Shown: positions 12,509 through 15,049 of the stretch, in pieces | How the letters are laid out: each line of letters begins with the position of its first letter | How positions within the stretch are numbered: position 1 is the stretch's first letter | DNA from: JBBQTU01 sp038213005 | Lineage (GTDB): Bacteria; Planctomycetota; Phycisphaerae; Tepidisphaerales; Tepidisphaeraceae | Assembly: GCA_038213005.1 (NCBI GenBank) | Contig: JBBQTU010000091.1 | Coordinates: 1-15,049 of the forward strand | Length of the DNA stretch: 15,049 bases | Direction: 5' to 3' | The notes under the pieces: model-generated | What the model was told of the DNA's origin: nothing | The model's input: only the letters and a program-made list of their open reading frames with translations | Databases searched by the model: none | Position numbers and translations under genes: made by a program

Positions 12509-14002
12509 ATTTCCTTCTGCATTTCCTTCGTCAACTTCTTCTTCACGCCTCACCATCTGCGCAAATGGCCCATACCCCGTGCACAGGTGCAGCGAATCCG
12601 CTGGGGTATACTGCGGATGCTCTTTCATCGCCAGCAGCAGACGCCGCATGCCCTCGCCGATGCCCCAGTTCGACCGGATGCCATCGACATCGACCATTAC
12701 AGGATAGGGACCCACCAGGGCATCGGGCACGACCATCCAATTGCTGCTCTTGGCATCCCAATGATAGAGGCCTGACTGCTCAAGCATACGCAGCAGCCGG
12801 CCGGTGCGATGGAACAGCGATTGTCGGGCATCGGCAGGCAGTTCGTCCAGATTCACGTTCGAGAGCGGCTCGCCGGTGAGACGTTCATAGACGATGACGG
12901 CGTCGGTGACATAGCCCAGCACTCGCTTTTCCATCAATAGCAGCGGCCAGGCCGTGGGCAGGTCGCGGTGAACCAGGCTCCAGCTCTTTCGCCAGGCCCG
13001 GCGGGCGCGAGAGCCGCGCCCGATCTCGCTGAGAAACCGCACCCACTTCTTGCGACGCGGGCGTTTGACGATCACGTCAACCGGCCGGCCGCCCAAGACA
13101 ACCTGCCCGGTCAGCACATCCCCGCTGGGACTGCGCTTCAGGATATCGAGCTGATCGGCCTCGATGCGTTTCAACAGGTTGGGCCATTCGCGCTGCCAGT
13201 GCTGGGTCTGGACCGACAACTGGCTGATCGGCGCCCATCGGCGCGGATGCTTGGCGTAACGGAAACAGACGCCCCGCCACGGACCGTCCGCGAGCCGGCC
13301 GAAATACTGGTTCTCGCCCATGATCCGCGACTGCATTTTTCGCAGGTGTTTTGACCACTGGCGATTTCGCAGAGGGAGAAAGTCGCTGCCGGCCAGTAGC
13401 CGCCAGGCGCGGAGCAGGTCAGTCCGCGTGGCGACGCCATGCACGCTCAGGCCCAGCTTGAGCATGTCCCGCAAGGTCACACCCTTGCGATGCAGCGGAT
13501 AGGCGTCAATGAGGTAGACCGCGGCATCTCGCACCAGAAAATTGCCCATGTGCAGATCAGAGTGTCCCAACTGGGCCCGGCCAAGCTGCTGGACAATCGT
13601 GACAATCTGCCTGGCGATGCCGCGATGGTCAGGAATATCGCGCCCTTCGAGGCGACAGCGCGTAACCAATTCATCCAGTCGCTCGGCCGGCTCGATCGCT
13701 TCGAGCACAACCGCATCCCCCTTTTGGCCGCCGACGCTGAATCCCATCAGCACCGCGACCGCACGCGGGCTGGAGACGGCGGCCTTCTGCAGCCACTGGA
13801 GGCGTGTGAACTCGCGCATCGCCAGACTGCCGCGCATGAGCTTGCGCCACCGGTTGGGGCGATGGGGATAGAACTTGATGACAAACGGCTTACCGCCGGC
13901 TTCAAAACGCCAGACCTGTCGAGTCGGATGGCGCTTGAGGCACGTACCGGTCGTCTCCAGATCCTTCAGAGCTTTTTCAACTTCGGCGGCGTTCAATGGC
14001 AT
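12497..14002 (-). CDS. Tandem double kinase, lipopolysaccharide-kinase-like
   Basis: The 501-aa protein contains two kinase-like domains. The first (about residues 25-200) has VIKFY with K43, the catalytic loop HSDLHMGN at 147-154 and LIDAY with D166. The second (about residues 295-460) has VIVKRPRRK with K313, YHWDAKSSN at 413-421 and VMVDVDGIR with D438. These are the Lys, catalytic Asp/Asn and metal-binding Asp of protein-kinase-fold enzymes of the Kdo/WaaP (LPS core kinase) and RIO-like type. An LPS or other envelope-sugar substrate is inferred from that resemblance. The last residues EGNAEGNAEC and the stop are encoded by the heptamer array, so the C-terminus has been remodelled by repeats. 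The ATG at 14002 overlaps the end of yggS by 10 nt. Confidence 0.78.
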   Translation of the reverse strand: MPLNAAEVEKALKDLETTGTCLKRHPTRQVWRFEAGGKPFVIKFYPHRPNRWRKLMRGSLAMREFTRLQWLQKAAVSSPRAVAVLMGFSVGGQKGDAVVLEAIEPAERLDELVTRCRLEGRDIPDHRGIARQIVTIVQQLGRAQLGHSDLHMGNFLVRDAAVYLIDAYPLHRKGVTLRDMLKLGLSVHGVATRTDLLRAWRLLAGSDFLPLRNRQWSKHLRKMQSRIMGENQYFGRLADGPWRGVCFRYAKHPRRWAPISQLSVQTQHWQREWPNLLKRIEADQLDILKRSPSGDVLTGQVVLGGRPVDVIVKRPRRKKWVRFLSEIGRGSRARRAWRKSWSLVHRDLPTAWPLLLMEKRVLGYVTDAVIVYERLTGEPLSNVNLDELPADARQSLFHRTGRLLRMLEQSGLYHWDAKSSNWMVVPDALVGPYPVMVDVDGIRSNWGIGEGMRRLLLAMKEHPQYTPADSLHLCTGYGPFAQMVRREEEVDEGNAEGNAEC

Positions 14003-14739
14003 TCCAGTGTTTGGCTTTGCGGTGAGGTTCCGAACAGCGCTGAGCCGACCCGGACAATGGTCGCGCCCTCGGCGATGGCTAGCTCGTAATCGTGGCTCAT
14101 GCCCATGCTCAGCTCGCGAAAAACCGGCGAGCCCAGGCGAGATCGCAATCGCTCAAAGAGCTCCCGCGTGCGAACAAACGCCCGTCGGACGCGGTCGGCA
14201 TCGCCCGTCAGTTCGGCCATGGTCATCAGCCCGCGAAGCTCCAAGCTGCGCTTGCCTGCCAGCGCCTCGGCGAGTGCCGGCGCATCGCCGATCGCACAAC
14301 CATACTTCTGCGGTTCCTCGCTGGCGTTGACCTGCAGCAGGATCGGCACTCTCTGCTGCATTTTAGCGGCGAAGGCGTCGATCTCTTCGGCGAGTCGCAG
14401 CGAATCCACGCTGTGAACCATCGCCACATGCGGGATGACATCGCGCACCTTGTTCCGCTGGAGATGCCCGATCATATGCCAGCGAACGCCGGCGGCATCC
14501 TGCCTGGCCGGCAGTATCTCCGCCAGGCTCCGCAGGCGATCCTGCAGGTCCTGCACGCGATTTTCGCCCAGGTCGCAGAGTCCCAGCTCGATGGCGTGGC
14601 GGATCTGCGACGGATCGACGGTTTTGGTCACCGCCAGCAGCAGCACGTCATCAGCCTTCCGCCCGGCGCGCGAGCAGGCATCCGCGATGCGCTGACGCAC
14701 CTCGGCAACCCGGCGGGCCAATGTCGGCTCAATTTCCAC
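13993..14739 (-). CDS. yggS: YggS/PLPBP family pyridoxal-phosphate homeostasis protein
   Basis: This 248-aa protein is a one-domain PLP-binding protein of the alanine-racemase-like barrel fold. K39 in LLAVTKT is the Schiff-base lysine. GENRVQ, WHMIGHLQRNK, VNASEEPQKYG, LRGLMTM and LSMGMSHDYELAIAEGATIVRVGSALFG are family signatures. The family has no known catalytic activity and buffers free PLP. The start is a GTG at 14739. TATAAT lies 11 nt upstream. yggS and proC are common neighbours in bacteria; here they are divergent, 212 bp apart. It heads the minus-strand run with the kinase. Confidence 0.94.
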   Translation of the reverse strand: MEIEPTLARRVAEVRQRIADACSRAGRKADDVLLLAVTKTVDPSQIRHAIELGLCDLGENRVQDLQDRLRSLAEILPARQDAAGVRWHMIGHLQRNKVRDVIPHVAMVHSVDSLRLAEEIDAFAAKMQQRVPILLQVNASEEPQKYGCAIGDAPALAEALAGKRSLELRGLMTMAELTGDADRVRRAFVRTRELFERLRSRLGSPVFRELSMGMSHDYELAIAEGATIVRVGSALFGTSPQSQTLECH

Positions 14740-14750
14740 GCTGGATCGCG

Positions 14751-14778
14751 ATTATAGGAATGCCCGCCACGCGGTCCA
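14751..14778 (-). promoter_or_regulatory. Sigma-70-like promoter for yggS
   Basis: On the minus strand TGGACC (14773-14778), a 16-bp spacer and a perfect TATAAT (14751-14756) precede the GTG by 11 nt. The expected transcription start, near 14742-14744, gives a leader of only about 3-5 nt. No Shine-Dalgarno sequence is seen. Confidence 0.55.
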
Positions 14779-14914
14779 TTGCGATGGCTGGACTATCGCG
14801 GCGCGGTGCTCAGTATTTCGGGAACGATCCTGGGCAAGGTGCGAGACAAGTGGAACCTGCGCGTCAGCGCCCACTGATCCGCCACATTGCCGTGGGCGCA
14901 TTGCCTTGCGCGCA

Positions 14915-14943
14915 TTGAACGGCGAGGCAATTGTGAGGACAAT
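14915..14943 (+). promoter_or_regulatory. Possible promoter for proC
   Basis: TTGAAC (14915-14920), a 17-bp spacer and GACAAT (14938-14943) end 8 nt before the proC ATG, predicting a start at or next to the ATG. A GAGGA at 14935-14939, 12 nt from the ATG, is a competing ribosome-binding explanation for the same bases. Confidence 0.35.
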
Positions 14944-14951
14944 CACCCGCT

Positions 14952-15049
14952 ATGAGTTTTCAGCTCGGATTTATCGGCGCGGGAAACATGGCCGAGGCCA
15001 TCGCCCGCGGTGTCACCGGCAGTGGACTGCTTAAGCCCACGGAGATTCT
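14952..15049 (+). CDS. proC: Pyrroline-5-carboxylate reductase, N-terminal part
   Basis: Only the first 32 codons lie in the window. They read MSFQLGFIGAGNMAEAIARG, the Rossmann NAD(P)-binding start (GxGxM-A-AI) typical of ProC, which makes proline from pyrroline-5-carboxylate. Other Rossmann oxidoreductases share the GxGxM start. The GNMAEAI sequence and the neighbouring yggS favour ProC. The gene runs off the right edge. Confidence 0.82.
   Translation, partial: MSFQLGFIGAGNMAEAIARGVTGSGLLKPTEI

Noticed and set aside
13439..14089. Plus-strand frame of 216 codons over the kinase/yggS junction
   Set aside because: It is antisense to two well-supported genes and has no motif.

Overview
The window looks like a GC-rich chromosome segment from a Gram-negative bacterium, most likely a member of the Planctomycetota (Phycisphaerae-like). 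The pointers are an LptE-type lipoprotein, a futalosine-pathway menaquinone gene (mqnD), heptanucleotide tandem repeats between genes and a GxxExxY gene embedded in inverted-repeat elements. This assignment is an inference from gene content and style; no rRNA or other marker gene is present.

Left core block (1-3994): holB (DNA polymerase III delta prime) lies on the minus strand, divergent from a plus-strand operon. That operon holds a secreted TPR protein resembling BamD, an LptE-like lipoprotein (stop and start overlap by 1 nt) and a hypothetical protein whose stop codon is the first unit of a 15-copy heptamer array.

Accessory/defence island (about 3987-9706): heptamer arrays and AT-richer DNA come first, followed by a HigBA-like toxin-antitoxin pair. 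Next is the key feature. A type IIG (fused nuclease-methyltransferase) restriction gene survives only as its N-terminal nuclease end (5456-~5734) and its C-terminal end (~8280-8692). Its middle has been replaced by a two-gene minus-strand cassette: a PvuII-like DNA methyltransferase, translationally coupled (ATGA overlap) to an upstream protein with a PD-(D/E)xK-like N-terminus and a C-terminal HEAT-repeat domain. I read this cassette as a probable undescribed type II-like restriction-modification pair that has overwritten an older system. To its right are three copies of a ~155-bp hairpin element, a duplicated tail of the lost type IIG gene and a GxxExxY (PDDEXK_3) gene sitting between two copies of the element.

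Right core block (9855-15049): a minus-strand run of five genes, in transcription order yggS (PLP homeostasis), a tandem double-kinase protein of the lipopolysaccharide-kinase type, a site-2 protease (M50), mqnD and a histidine phosphatase. An inverted pair of heptamer arrays sits inside this run, between the kinase and the protease. proC begins divergently at the right edge and is cut off by the window.

A recurring regulatory pattern is a -10-like hexamer only about 6-11 nt upstream of the start codon at several transcription-unit heads (holB, TPR gene, toxin, nuclease gene, yggS, proC). This suggests leaderless or near-leaderless mRNAs. All family calls are by eye from motifs; no database search was run.
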